Part shown: positions 53,225 through 62,328 of the stretch, piece by piece | Layout: each line of letters opens with the position of its first letter | Numbering within the stretch: the first letter of the stretch is position 1 | Assembly (NCBI RefSeq): GCF_013359905.1 | Contig: NZ_JABMCC010000083.1 | Location: 1-63,963, forward strand | DNA length: 63,963 bases | From: Paenibacillus taichungensis | GTDB taxonomy: Bacteria; Bacillota; Bacilli; Paenibacillales; Paenibacillaceae | Reading direction: 5' to 3' | Notes under the pieces: generated by a model | Seen by the model: the letters and a program-made list of their open reading frames with translations, nothing else | The model's database searches: none | Told to the model about the DNA's origin: nothing | Translations under genes and position numbers: made by a program

Positions 53225-53998
53225 ATGCGCAACTTGTGTATGACGTTAACTTATGATGGCACTGCCTATTACGGCTTTCAGGTTCAGCCAGGAGGGAATA
53301 CCATTCAGGACCATCTTGAAGATGCCATTCGTGCTTTAACCGGTGAGAAGGTTAAAATCACGGGTTCAGGCAGAACGGATGCAGGCGTTCACGCACGCAG
53401 ACAGATCTTCAATTTCCCTACGGAATCCCAGATCCCGATTGAACGATGGTGTATGGCGCTCAACTCCAGATTACCATCCGATATTATCGTTATTGATGCG
53501 GTTGAAGTACCAAACGATTTTCATTCTCGCTATGCTGCGAAAAAGAAAACGTACCGGTATACCGTCAATGCGAATCAATTCCCGGATGTATTTAACCGGA
53601 GACTGCAGTATCATCACCATGCCAAGCTGGACATTGCGGCAATGCAGGAGGGGTTGCGTCATTTTATTGGTACGTATGATTTCACCTCCTTTGCTTCACG
53701 CAAGTCTCAGAAAGAAAATCATGTACGTTCGGTATACGAAGCATGGATAGAAGTGGACCGTTCAATGTGTAGGGACCATCCGCGCGATCAGGGTGTCATT
53801 CACATCTATGTGAGTGGTAACGGCTTTTTGCAGCATATGGTTCGTATTATTGTAGGTACACTACTGGAGGTCGGAGAGGGCAAACGGAAAGCCTCTGACG
53901 TACCGAATATGATTGCTGCTTGTAATCGTTCTGCTGCAGGACCTACTGCAGTTAGCTGCGGTTTAATGCTCTGGGACCTTGAATACAAAAAAGATTAA
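53225..53998 (+). CDS. truA: tRNA pseudouridine(38-40) synthase TruA
   Basis: TruA (257 residues) modifies the tRNA anticodon stem. The catalytic aspartate lies in SGRTDAGVHAR near residue 55, and FTSFAS and GNGFLQHMVRIIVG are family motifs. ATG 53225 is preceded by AAGGTG and aligns with the family; the frame from 53174 overlaps the terminator. The ECF transporter genes that often separate rplQ and truA are absent. Confidence 0.95.
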   Translation: MRNLCMTLTYDGTAYYGFQVQPGGNTIQDHLEDAIRALTGEKVKITGSGRTDAGVHARRQIFNFPTESQIPIERWCMALNSRLPSDIIVIDAVEVPNDFHSRYAAKKKTYRYTVNANQFPDVFNRRLQYHHHAKLDIAAMQEGLRHFIGTYDFTSFASRKSQKENHVRSVYEAWIEVDRSMCRDHPRDQGVIHIYVSGNGFLQHMVRIIVGTLLEVGEGKRKASDVPNMIAACNRSAAGPTAVSCGLMLWDLEYKKD

Positions 53999-54027
53999 AT
54001 TTGCAAAGTGAAATGCTTAATTAACAC

Positions 54028-54056
54028 TTGCGATTTAAGCTCCTATCATGTAATAT
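54028..54056 (+). promoter_or_regulatory. sigma-A promoter of rplM-rpsI
   Basis: TTGCGA (54028-54033) and TAATAT (54051-54056) with a 17-base spacer. Confidence 0.7.
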
Positions 54057-54060
54057 AAAA

Positions 54061-54111
54061 GTTGTGTTTTCTTAATGGCTTTCCCACAGCCCCAATTAAG
54101 AGGGTCACAAC
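54061..54111 (+). promoter_or_regulatory. structured leader of rplM (candidate L13 leader)
   Basis: Three nested pairings are visible: GTTGTG (54061-54066) with CACAAC (54106-54111), CTTAAT (54071-54076) with ATTAAG (54095-54100), and GGCT (54077-54080) with AGCC (54088-54091). It starts right after the promoter, as expected for an autoregulated ribosomal protein leader. Assignment to the known L13 leader is by position, not by alignment. Confidence 0.65.
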
Positions 54112-54203
54112 GAAAGAACTATCCATCAACACCTAAAGTTATCACTTAATGAATGAAGATAAATGAATATAATGATGTTGAACATTTTAAGGAGGAACTT
54201 TTC

Positions 54204-54641
54204 ATGCGTACCACGTACATGGCGAAGCCTAACGAAGTTGAGCGCCAATGGCACATCATTGATGCCGAAGGCAAAACGCTCGGACGTTTGGCGAGCGAAG
54301 CAGCTGCTTTGATCCGCGGCAAACATAAGCCACAATTCACTCCACATGTGGACACTGGCGATTTCGTTGTTATCATCAATGCAGAGAAAATTGTATTGAC
54401 TGGTAAAAAAATGCAAGGTAAAAAATACTACCGTCACTCGATGCACCCAGGTGGTTTGAAAGTAACTACTGCTGAAGAGATGGTTAAAAACAAACCGGAA
54501 CGTATGTTGGAATTGGCTGTTCGCGGTATGCTTCCAAAAACTCGCATGGGCGAGAAAATGAAGTTGAGACTTAAAGCGTACAGAGGCACTGAGCATCCAC
54601 ATGCAGCACAAAAACCAGAAGTTTATGAACTTCGCGGTTAA
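54204..54641 (+). CDS. rplM: 50S ribosomal protein L13
   Basis: L13 (145 residues) with [21 protein letters not shown] and [15 protein letters not shown] 54204 follows AAGGAGGAA; the longer frame from 54153 is not conserved. Confidence 0.98.
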   Translation: MRTTYMAKPNEVERQWHIIDAEGKTLGRLASEAAALIRGKHKPQFTPHVDTGDFVVIINAEKIVLTGKKMQGKKYYRHSMHPGGLKVTTAEEMVKNKPERMLELAVRGMLPKTRMGEKMKLRLKAYRGTEHPHAAQKPEVYELRG

Positions 54642-54660
54642 TTAAAAGGAGGACAGTTTC

Positions 54661-55053
54661 ATGGCACAAGTACAATACTATGGGACAGGTCGTCGTAAAC
54701 ATTCGGTAGCTCGTGTTCGCCTTGTACCGGGTGAAGGACGCATTGTCATCAATAAACGTGATATTAATGAATACTTCGGTTTGGAAACACTCAAACTGAT
54801 TGTAAAACAACCACTGAACCTGACAGAAACACTCAGCAACTATGATGTTCTTGTTATCGCTCATGGTGGCGGAATCTCCGGTCAAGCCGGCGCAATCCGT
54901 CATGGTATCTCCCGCGCTCTGTTGAAAGCAGATCCGGAATACCGTGCTTCCCTGAAAAAAGCAGGATTCCTGACTCGTGACCCACGGATGAAAGAGCGTA
55001 AAAAATACGGTCTCAAAGCCGCACGTCGCGCACCTCAGTTCTCCAAACGTTAA
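54661..55053 (+). CDS. rpsI: 30S ribosomal protein S9
   Basis: S9 (130 residues) ends APQFSKR, whose terminal Arg reaches the P-site tRNA. It begins [19 protein letters not shown] and follows rplM by 19 bases. Confidence 0.98.
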   Translation: MAQVQYYGTGRRKHSVARVRLVPGEGRIVINKRDINEYFGLETLKLIVKQPLNLTETLSNYDVLVIAHGGGISGQAGAIRHGISRALLKADPEYRASLKKAGFLTRDPRMKERKKYGLKAARRAPQFSKR

Positions 55054-55063
55054 TATGCATTAC

Positions 55064-55095
55064 AAGCCTTTGGCCTCGGTCAAAGGCTTTTTTGT
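55064..55095 (+). terminator. terminator after rpsI
   Basis: AAGCCTTTG (55064-55072) pairs with CAAAGGCTT (55081-55089), followed by TTTTTG. Confidence 0.9.
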
Positions 55096-55514
55096 ATTCT
55101 ACAGACCAATAGATATATTAAATGCTCTTTACTTCAGAAGATGCACTAAAGTAGCTTCAGTTTCCTCTGTAACGGTTAAAGTTTTTTCCTCCATCGAATA
55201 CTCCAGTAAATGCGACCCACCTATAACCATTAATCAAATTTGCAGTTTTAGAACTTTATAATGGTTAATCATTCATTTTTCATTCTCAATTTTCATCAGT
55301 TTTTCTTATGGTTTTGATAAAGGTCACTTACTATTGAAGAATAGGATTCACGCATTTATCTCATTATTAAATCCTTCTCGTTCTTCTATATTCGTTTGAA
55401 TTTATAGAGTTATTCTATACTTCGTTTTATCAAATGTGCACCATAAACCCAGTAGGGGCAAAGGTTTTCATTGATTAGGAGATAAGGATAAGGTTGAAAT
55501 GGATGATGCTAAAC

Positions 55515-55532
55515 ATGGATGATTTCATCCAT
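55515..55532. repeat. palindrome upstream of cysH (possible operator)
   Basis: ATGGATGA-TT-TCATCCAT is a perfect 8-bp inverted repeat, about 95 bases upstream of the cysH -35 box. A partial copy, TGGATGAT, precedes it at 55500-55507. Confidence 0.45.
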
Positions 55533-55627
55533 AATTCTATTAATTGCATAATGAACACCAAATTATATTCGAAATGAACAACAAAAAAAATGGGCCAAAA
55601 CAGATGTATTTTACCATATGGCAGGCA

Positions 55628-55655
55628 TTGACATCCCTCATGAAAGATTTATACT
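55628..55655 (+). promoter_or_regulatory. probable promoter of cysH-sat
   Basis: TTGACA (55628-55633) and TATACT (55650-55655) with a 16-base spacer. Confidence 0.7.
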
Positions 55656-55723
55656 ATACATAATTCATATTAGATTAGTCGGCTTTAGTGATTGTTGAAA
55701 TGCAGAATGGGGGAAATGCAGAC

Positions 55724-56416
55724 ATGAACTTGTTGGAGAAAGAAGAACTTGCACGGACGAAGGCTGAAGAATTGGAAAACGCAAGTCCAGAGGATATTAT
55801 TCGTTATGCTATTGAGACGTTTCCAAATATCACTTTTGCATGCAGCTTCGGTGCAGAGGATGTTGTACTTGTAGATATGCTTCAGAAGATCAGCCCATCC
55901 ACGGATATATTTTATTTAGATACTGATTTTCATTTTAAGGAGACTTACGAAACTCGCGACAAAATGAAGGAGAAATACAATCTAGATTTTGTACGTGTTG
56001 CTCCGAAAATTACACCTGAGGAACAGGCAGCTCAACATGGGGAACAATTGTGGAAGTCGGATCCTAATGCATGCTGTAATATTCGGAAGGTTGAGCCGCT
56101 GACACGTATTCTATCTCAGTATGATGCCTGGATTACCGGTATTCGGAGAGATCAAGCACCGACGCGTGCAAATTCCAAGAAGGTCGAATATGATGCTAAG
56201 TTTGGGCTTATGAAGTTTAACCCGATTGCCCACTGGACTACAGAGGATGTATGGGATTATATTCGTGCCAATAATGTCGTGTACAATCCGCTGCATGATC
56301 AAAATTATCCGAGTATCGGTTGTGAGTATTGCACACGTCAAGTTATGCCTGGAGAAGATCCACGTGCGGGACGCTGGTCTGGGAACGATAAAACGGAATG
56401 TGGTCTTCATAAATAA
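55724..56416 (+). CDS. cysH: adenylyl-sulfate (APS) reductase, CysH family
   Basis: The 230-residue enzyme reduces activated sulfate to sulfite. It has the SFGAEDVV PP-loop (41-48), the LDTDFHF motif, the cysteine set C117-C118 and C200-x2-C203 that holds a 4Fe-4S cluster, and the catalytic ECGLH near the end (C226). The cluster cysteines indicate APS (not only PAPS) reduction, fitting the downstream sat and no visible APS kinase. ATG 55724 has GGGGGAAA eight bases upstream. Confidence 0.93.
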   Translation: MNLLEKEELARTKAEELENASPEDIIRYAIETFPNITFACSFGAEDVVLVDMLQKISPSTDIFYLDTDFHFKETYETRDKMKEKYNLDFVRVAPKITPEEQAAQHGEQLWKSDPNACCNIRKVEPLTRILSQYDAWITGIRRDQAPTRANSKKVEYDAKFGLMKFNPIAHWTTEDVWDYIRANNVVYNPLHDQNYPSIGCEYCTRQVMPGEDPRAGRWSGNDKTECGLHK

Positions 56417-56501
56417 TTTATTCAGAATAAGTGATGGATTTTATAATGCACTGGATTCATTCTTGATGATATAAAAAATGGTGAAACAGGGAGCTGACAA
56501 G

Positions 56502-57671
56502 ATGACTTCGATTCTGCCTCATGGAGGTACGCTGATACAGCGTGTCGTACAAGGAGAAGAACGGGAACAATTATTACGAGAGAGTGAGAAACTGCCCTCT
56601 TTACGTATAAACAGCTGGACAATTTCGGATTTGGATCTCATTGGTGTGGGTGCATTCTCACCGCTTCAAGGTTTTATGAATGAAGAAGACTATCTTTCGG
56701 TTATATCTCGTATGCGTCTTGCTGACGGAACAGTCTGGAGTATCCCCATTACCTTAGCTGTAGATGAACAGCAGGCTGCATCGCTCCAGATCGGTGAGAC
56801 TGTGGCACTTATTGGCGATAATGACGGAGTAACTTATGGATTGCTTGAAGTGAAGAGCTTATACAAAGTAGATCAGGGTGAAGAAGCACGTCGTGTCTTC
56901 AAGACGGATGATCCAGAGCACCCGGGTGTGAAAAAACTGCTGGAACGACCTGCAACGTATGTAGGAGGTCCAATTCAAGTGCTGAATCGCCCCAAACCGG
57001 CCAAGTTCGAACAGTTCTATTATGATCCTGCTGAGACACGGAAAACGTTCCAGGATAAGGGCTGGAAGACGGTTGTTGGTTTCCAGACGCGTAATCCGGT
57101 CCATCGTGCCCATGAGTACATTCAGAAGAGTGCAATGGAGATTGTGGACGCCTTGTTCTTAAACCCGCTAGTAGGCGAAACGAAGTCTGATGACGTGCCT
57201 GCAGATGTAAGAATGAAGAGTTATCTCGTTTTGCTGGAGAACTATTATCCGGCTGATCGTGCGTTTCTAGGCGTATTTCCGGCGGCAATGCGGTATGCTG
57301 GTCCAAGAGAGGCCATTTTCCACGCGATGGTACGTAAAAATTATGGTTGTACTCACTTTATTGTAGGCCGCGACCATGCAGGTGTGGGTGACTACTACGG
57401 AACGTATGAAGCGCAGGAGATCTTTAATAACTTCACACCGGAAGAACTCGGTATCACTCCTTTGTTCTTTGAACATAGTTTTTTCTGTACCAAATGTGGC
57501 AACATGGCATCTAGCAAAACTTGCCCGCATGATAAAGAACACCACATGGCTCTGTCTGGCACGAAAGTACGTGGCTTGTTAAGAGATGGCCAATGCCCTC
57601 CACCTGAATTTACGCGCCCAGAGGTAGCTGAGGTGCTGATAGAAGGAATGGCAGAGCAAGTCCGCTCCTAA
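56502..57671 (+). CDS. sat: sulfate adenylyltransferase
   Basis: Sat (389 residues) makes APS from sulfate and ATP. The [15 protein letters not shown] motif with the HxxH-type histidines, [13 protein letters not shown], and a zinc-like set C-T-K-C ... C-P-H-D near the C-terminus are intact; there is no fused kinase domain. ATG 56502 follows GGGAG. It supplies the substrate of CysH, encoded immediately upstream. Confidence 0.95.
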   Translation: MTSILPHGGTLIQRVVQGEEREQLLRESEKLPSLRINSWTISDLDLIGVGAFSPLQGFMNEEDYLSVISRMRLADGTVWSIPITLAVDEQQAASLQIGETVALIGDNDGVTYGLLEVKSLYKVDQGEEARRVFKTDDPEHPGVKKLLERPATYVGGPIQVLNRPKPAKFEQFYYDPAETRKTFQDKGWKTVVGFQTRNPVHRAHEYIQKSAMEIVDALFLNPLVGETKSDDVPADVRMKSYLVLLENYYPADRAFLGVFPAAMRYAGPREAIFHAMVRKNYGCTHFIVGRDHAGVGDYYGTYEAQEIFNNFTPEELGITPLFFEHSFFCTKCGNMASSKTCPHDKEHHMALSGTKVRGLLRDGQCPPPEFTRPEVAEVLIEGMAEQVRS

Positions 57672-57739
57672 CGGTATATTTGTCCATCTTGTCCCATATA
57701 GATGATTAGAGTCATTTATAGGGACGAGGTGGTTTTTTT

Positions 57740-58495
57740 ATGCGTAAAAATATGGGGAAGCACTTTGTGATCTGGATTAGGTTACGCACCATGAAGAGGG
57801 TCATGTTAAGCCTTTGTTTGCTTGCGATGTTTGTGGCGGTGGTGACGTATGAGTTGCCCTCCTCCAAAATGTCCGGTTACTGGGGGCTGCCATTAGCGGG
57901 AAAAGTCATAGCCATTGATGCAGGACATGGTGGGCCAGATGGGGGAGCAGTGAGTAAGCAGGGAGTCATTGAGAAAGATATCAATTTATCCATTGCGTTG
58001 TACGTACGAGATTATCTGCAGCAAGCAGGAGCCTTGGTTGTGATGACCCGTGAAATCGACACCGATCTGGCTACTACAGATACTAAGGGTTACTCCAAAC
58101 GCAAGACGGAAGACCTGAAACAAAGAGTAAGAAGAATCGAGGATAAACAGGCAGACCTCTTTATCAGCATTCATATGAACAGTGTACCTTCGAACCGCTG
58201 GAGTGGCGCTCAAGTTTTTTATACACCCAATCATCCCGATAATGAAGGATTAGCCAATCTGCTTCAGCAAGAAATGATTCGTAATCTGGAAAATACAGAT
58301 CGAATCGCGAAAACGGTAAATACCGTTTATTTGCTCCAGGCGTTAAAAATTCCCTCGGCATTGGTGGAGGTCGGTTTCCTTTCTCACCCGGAAGAGGCTC
58401 GTCTGCTTGCTGATGAGACCTATCAGCGCAAAGTTGCTGCATCCATCTATAACGGGATTCTCCGTTATTCGTCAGGAGAACGTCCTAAAAGTTAG
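57740..58495 (+). CDS. cwlD: N-acetylmuramoyl-L-alanine amidase CwlD
   Basis: CwlD (251 residues) removes stem peptides so that PdaA can form muramic lactam in spore cortex. An N-terminal membrane segment (residues 18-35) precedes an Amidase_3 domain with IDAGHGGPDGGA (zinc histidine), FISIHMNS and ALVEVGFLSHPEEA (catalytic Glu). SD GAGGTGG lies upstream. Confidence 0.95.
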   Translation: MRKNMGKHFVIWIRLRTMKRVMLSLCLLAMFVAVVTYELPSSKMSGYWGLPLAGKVIAIDAGHGGPDGGAVSKQGVIEKDINLSIALYVRDYLQQAGALVVMTREIDTDLATTDTKGYSKRKTEDLKQRVRRIEDKQADLFISIHMNSVPSNRWSGAQVFYTPNHPDNEGLANLLQQEMIRNLENTDRIAKTVNTVYLLQALKIPSALVEVGFLSHPEEARLLADETYQRKVAASIYNGILRYSSGERPKS

Positions 58496-58574
58496 TCACA
58501 ATGAGAAAGGTAATGATATAATTGGACCAGCATACCTAATTACATGCCAATAGATAAAGCTGAGGTGCTGTCTG

Positions 58575-59675
58575 ATGTTATCAAAAGAACAGATACTTGA
58601 ACTATTGCAGCCGTTGCAGGAACCGCAATTGGGCGTAAGTTTGACTGAACTGCAGTGGGTCCGTGATGTCATGGTTAAAGAAAATCATGTTGCTCTTACT
58701 ATGGTGACGCTGGAGAACCGCACAGAGGATACAACTGCTCTAAGCGATGCCGCTCGCAACCTGTTGTCCCAACACGGAGTGAATGATGTACATATTCGTC
58801 TGCGTGCAGCGTCAGAGCATGAGCGTGAGAGCCTGAACATAGGACAAGCGGATCATGAGGAAGACCAGGACGAAGTGCTTGTCAAAGGCCATGCAGCAGG
58901 GCTGGACGGACATGAGTTGTTAAGTCCTGAATCCGGCGTGCGTTTTATTGCTGTTGCTAGTGGTAAAGGCGGCGTCGGCAAATCGACGGTAACCGTTAAT
59001 TTGGCTGCGGCTCTGGCACGTCAAGGCAAGAAGGTTGGCTTGATTGATGCAGATATATATGGCTTCAGTGTACCTGATATGATGGGCATTGAGGAATATC
59101 CAGTCGTTGAGGACGGGGTTATCCAACCGGTTGAGCGTTTCGGCGTAAAAGTGATGTCGATGGGATTCTTTATTCGGGAGAATAACCCGGTGATCTGGCG
59201 TGGACCTATGTTGGGCCGGATGTTGCGCCAATTTTTTACCGATGTAAACTGGGGAGAGTTGGATTATATGCTGCTTGATCTGCCTCCGGGTACGGGGGAC
59301 GTCGCACTAGACGTACATCAGATGCTGCCTCACAGCAAAGAAATCATCGTTACAACACCGCATGCAACCGCTGCCTTTGTAGCTGCACGTGCAGGTGCCA
59401 TGGCCATTCAGACGGAACATGAGCTGCTTGGTGTCGTAGAGAACATGGCTTATTATGAATGCAGCAAATGCGGAGAGAAAGATTATGTATTTGGCCGAGG
59501 TGGTGGGGGGACTCTTGCCGAGAGTCTTCATACAGAACTGCTTGCGCAGATCCCACTGGGAGCGCCGGATAATCATATTTCGGAGCCGGATTTTTCCCCG
59601 TCCGTGTATAAAGCAGATTCAAGCATCGGGGCGATCTACGACGAGGTTGCCCAGTCTGTTGATGCCAAGTTTTAA
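58575..59675 (+). CDS. salA: Mrp/NBP35 family P-loop ATPase (SalA/ApbC)
   Basis: The 366-residue protein has an N-terminal MIP18/DUF59-like domain and a deviant Walker A GKGGVGKSTVTVNLA near residue 131, as in Fe-S cluster carriers, with a CxxC (YECSKCGE) near 296. In B. subtilis the syntenic SalA is a regulator of scoC; the family elsewhere carries Fe-S clusters. The gene lies between cwlD and gerD as in B. subtilis. Confidence 0.92.
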   Translation: MLSKEQILELLQPLQEPQLGVSLTELQWVRDVMVKENHVALTMVTLENRTEDTTALSDAARNLLSQHGVNDVHIRLRAASEHERESLNIGQADHEEDQDEVLVKGHAAGLDGHELLSPESGVRFIAVASGKGGVGKSTVTVNLAAALARQGKKVGLIDADIYGFSVPDMMGIEEYPVVEDGVIQPVERFGVKVMSMGFFIRENNPVIWRGPMLGRMLRQFFTDVNWGELDYMLLDLPPGTGDVALDVHQMLPHSKEIIVTTPHATAAFVAARAGAMAIQTEHELLGVVENMAYYECSKCGEKDYVFGRGGGGTLAESLHTELLAQIPLGAPDNHISEPDFSPSVYKADSSIGAIYDEVAQSVDAKF

Positions 59676-59699
59676 ATTTTCTTATCATGTAAAATATAT

Positions 59700-59735
59700 A
59701 AAAAGGCCCACATCCATGGATGCGGGCTTTTTTCA
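59700..59735. terminator. terminator between converging salA and gerD
   Basis: AAGGCCCACATCC pairs imperfectly with GGATGCGGGCTTT around ATG-rich loop bases, with A-run before and T-run after, so it can serve both strands. Confidence 0.8.
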
Positions 59736-59771
59736 ACACTCGATATCTTTTAACTTTAAAGTATTATCGAC

Positions 59772-60533
59772 TTACGATCCTCCATTACTTCCGTCTCCAC
59801 CGCTGTTACCATCACTACTGCCGTCACCGCTGCCACTTCCGCCATCCCCATTGTCATCTTTGCTTTGGCCGTCCTGTTTGCCGCCTTGTTCTGTTTTGGG
59901 TTGCAACTCATCTTGGACTACCTTTTTAAGCAAAGTCAGTACTTCCATCCGGAATAAAGGATTTTGCATGACTTCCTGCATAACGGTCATCGTTTGTTTA
60001 CGATATTCTGGCGTTTTGGTCATATCCATGAACATCTTGGATACTTCAGGAGATTTCATGACATCCCCAATGGATTTTTGATACGTTGGATCTTTGATTA
60101 ACTGCATATGCAGTTGCTTGCTTTGAGAGTTAATTACTTTGGCGAATTCACCTGCAAATTGTGGATCCGTCATAATTTTCTCGAATTCCTTCTGGTATTC
60201 AGGAGCCGTGATGGTATCTTTTACAGCTATACGTATTTGTTCTGAAGATTGCATAGGCATTAACATTTTCATACCCACTGTCCCAGATCCACCGCCAGAA
60301 GCTCCACTTTGGCCAGAAGCGCCGCCTTCCCCACCACCAGAAGAACTTTGTCCAGTGAGTGCTTCCTCGACCGCCTTTTTGCCTTCGTCACTTTTGAGAA
60401 TATCCACGACCATCGTTTTCATCTCTTTATAACCGCCCTGAGGAGGCGAATAATTCTGATCTGAGCCACAGCCGGCGAGCATGACGGATAGTCCAAGTAC
60501 GACACAGCATAACTGCCACAAAGGCCGTTTCAT
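59772..60533 (-). CDS. gerD: spore germination lipoprotein GerD
   Basis: GerD (253 residues) clusters nutrient germinant receptors in the spore inner membrane. A signal peptide ends in the lipobox LAGC with the lipid-bearing Cys22. The helical core (KTMVVDILKSDEGKKAVEEAL and repeated TPEYRKQ-type helices) is conserved, while residues 45-70 and the last 40 are low-complexity Gly/Ser/Asp-rich. ATG 60533 has AAGGAGGGG seven bases upstream on the reverse strand. Confidence 0.94.
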   Translation of the reverse strand: MKRPLWQLCCVVLGLSVMLAGCGSDQNYSPPQGGYKEMKTMVVDILKSDEGKKAVEEALTGQSSSGGGEGGASGQSGASGGGSGTVGMKMLMPMQSSEQIRIAVKDTITAPEYQKEFEKIMTDPQFAGEFAKVINSQSKQLHMQLIKDPTYQKSIGDVMKSPEVSKMFMDMTKTPEYRKQTMTVMQEVMQNPLFRMEVLTLLKKVVQDELQPKTEQGGKQDGQSKDDNGDGGSGSGDGSSDGNSGGDGSNGGS

Positions 60534-60658
60534 GTGCACAACCCCTCCTTGATTAGATACTGGATGTAGTATGTGATGGGAAACCGCTAAATATGTTGAA
60601 TGATGATGGTTTTTTGCTGTGAAGGTTGGTAAAATAAACTCTCGGGGGTGGAAAACAT

Positions 60659-61288
60659 TTGAATTTACGTAAATGGTTTTTCCTATTTTGGTCAGCTTTG
60701 CTTATTGGGGCTGCGGGATCATTAGTGACGGGTCTAATTATGATGTTGGTTAATGGAGAAAAAACGAATGGAATGACCGATTTTTTATTTTATCTCCTGA
60801 TCTTGTTTGGTTCCGGTATTATGATTAGCGTGTATTCGCAAATGGGTTTTTTCGCATACTTGATATTGAACTATATGGGCAAAGGTGTATTTTCGAAACG
60901 CAGTTGGCAAATTGTACAGATTGTTCTAACCGTGTTGGCATTACTTGATGTCATGTTTTTACGTTTGTTTGTTGGTGGGGAACGAGAACGGCTATCCGAT
61001 ATTGTGCTTGGAGTCATTATTTTGGCAGCTGGAATTGTTACCGCTTACGTAAAAGTGAAACAGACACATATTTCGGCGTTGGTACCTACACTCTTTTTCA
61101 TGGTGGCTGTTACCGTGGTGGAGACGATCGGTGTTTTACGAATTGATGTAAATGCGGCTACCATCTTTATTGTGGTTCCACTGTTAATCTGTAATGCATA
61201 CCAAATGCTGATATTGCACAGGCTGGTAGATGGGTCCATGGAGCAGCGGGTGAGTGGAAAGACCGAAGTACAAGAAAGTCATGCGTAG
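60659..61288 (+). CDS. kbaA: KinB-signalling pathway activation protein KbaA
   Basis: A 209-residue membrane protein with about six hydrophobic segments and the RKWFFLFWSALLIGAAGSLVTG start seen in KbaA, which promotes sporulation through KinB. The start is TTG 60659 behind GGGGGTGG. It lies between gerD and pdaB as in B. subtilis. The family's biochemical role is not known. Confidence 0.9.
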   Translation: MNLRKWFFLFWSALLIGAAGSLVTGLIMMLVNGEKTNGMTDFLFYLLILFGSGIMISVYSQMGFFAYLILNYMGKGVFSKRSWQIVQIVLTVLALLDVMFLRLFVGGERERLSDIVLGVIILAAGIVTAYVKVKQTHISALVPTLFFMVAVTVVETIGVLRIDVNAATIFIVVPLLICNAYQMLILHRLVDGSMEQRVSGKTEVQESHA

Positions 61289-61312
61289 CGATTATCTTAC
61301 AAAAAAACGCCA

Positions 61313-61340
61313 AAAAGAGCTAACCTGGTTAGCTCTTTTC
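61313..61340. terminator. bidirectional terminator between kbaA and pdaB
   Basis: AAAAGAGCTAA (61313-61323) pairs with TTAGCTCTTTT (61329-61339) around CCTGG; A-run before and T-run after allow use on both strands. Confidence 0.85.
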
Positions 61341-61430
61341 ATTTATGCGCTTCAGCACCTTTTACAGGACGTGGAGATCTTCGGAAGGCAAGTATACAGT
61401 TTGCATCACCAATACTATTTTAATTAACGC

Positions 61431-62207
61431 TTACTGTGCACTGGCTTGGTCGCGAACTTCCGTACCTTTGACACTTGAATGGTTAAGCAGCTCAGAAACC
61501 GTCACGAACTCATACCCTTGATTTTTTAACTTGTCGATAATGACAGGTAATGCTTCATGCGTTTGTTTCGAGGAATCACTGGCGTGCAACAGAACAATGT
61601 CACCTGGGTGCGCCTTACTAACAACACGATCAACAATGGTCTGTACACCAGGGTTCTTCCAATCCTGCGAATCGGTGTCCCATTGGACTACTTGATAATT
61701 CAAACTGCTGGCAACTTGGAGAACGCGTTTGTCAAAGTCGCCATTAGGCAGGCGTAGCAATTTCGGTTCTTTTCCCGTTAAATCGGTTAAAATGCTATGA
61801 GCTGTCGAAATTTCCTTGCGGATTTCTTCTTCAGTCAGACTGCTGTAATTATCATGCTTGTGACCATGACTGCCGATTTCGTATCCTGCGTCTTTGATGG
61901 CTGTAACAATCTCGGGGTGTGTCTTACTCCAGGGGGAGGACAAGAAGAACGTTGCCTTCTGTACTTTATTATCTTGGAGGACCTTCAGAATAGGCTCTGT
62001 CCTTTTATCTCCCCAGCTAATGTCAAAGGTGAGTGCGATAACCTTCTTCTCGGTTGGAACGCTGTATACGGCGGATGGTGCATCCTCCGAGAATACAGAA
62101 ATATTGCCGCTCTCCAGATAAATAATCCCGATAGCAAAGACGGCAGCAACCAGCACAATCAGGAAACGTTTGATCTTTTTGCCGCTAAATACATAGAACG
62201 AGTTCAT
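61431..62207 (-). CDS. pdaB: polysaccharide deacetylase PdaB (sporulation)
   Basis: PdaB (258 residues) is needed to maintain spores late in sporulation. One N-terminal membrane segment (residues 13-30) precedes a NodB domain with LTFDISWGD (catalytic D), SHGHKHDNY (metal histidines), LRLPNGDFD in place of the usual RPPYG, and LLHASDSSKQT. The changes from canonical NodB motifs are typical of this subfamily to my knowledge, so catalytic activity is uncertain. Confidence 0.93.
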   Translation of the reverse strand: MNSFYVFSGKKIKRFLIVLVAAVFAIGIIYLESGNISVFSEDAPSAVYSVPTEKKVIALTFDISWGDKRTEPILKVLQDNKVQKATFFLSSPWSKTHPEIVTAIKDAGYEIGSHGHKHDNYSSLTEEEIRKEISTAHSILTDLTGKEPKLLRLPNGDFDKRVLQVASSLNYQVVQWDTDSQDWKNPGVQTIVDRVVSKAHPGDIVLLHASDSSKQTHEALPVIIDKLKNQGYEFVTVSELLNHSSVKGTEVRDQASAQ

Positions 62208-62328
62208 TTCAATAAGCGCCCCTCTCCCATAAGAAATGCTTGTTTACTCTCCAATGTATGCTCGTACCTCGCAGTTATTCGTATCAGACGTTTGTTTGTC
62301 CAACATCTTGGTTTTACAGGAGGATATT

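Larger units (their letters stand above)
55096..55723. other. AT-rich non-coding gap, rpsI to cysH
   Basis: The 628 bases are clearly AT-richer than the flanks. I see a 33-codon reverse frame (55129-55230, M-V-I-G-G-S-H) without a ribosome site, a 9-bp inverted repeat (TAACCATTA 55224-55232, TAATGGTTA 55259-55267), a palindrome at 55515-55532 and the cysH promoter, but no convincing gene. Confidence 0.6.

Noticed and set aside
55129..55230. 33-codon reverse frame in the rpsI-cysH gap
   Set aside because: No ribosome site and no known family; at most a remnant, so not listed as a gene.
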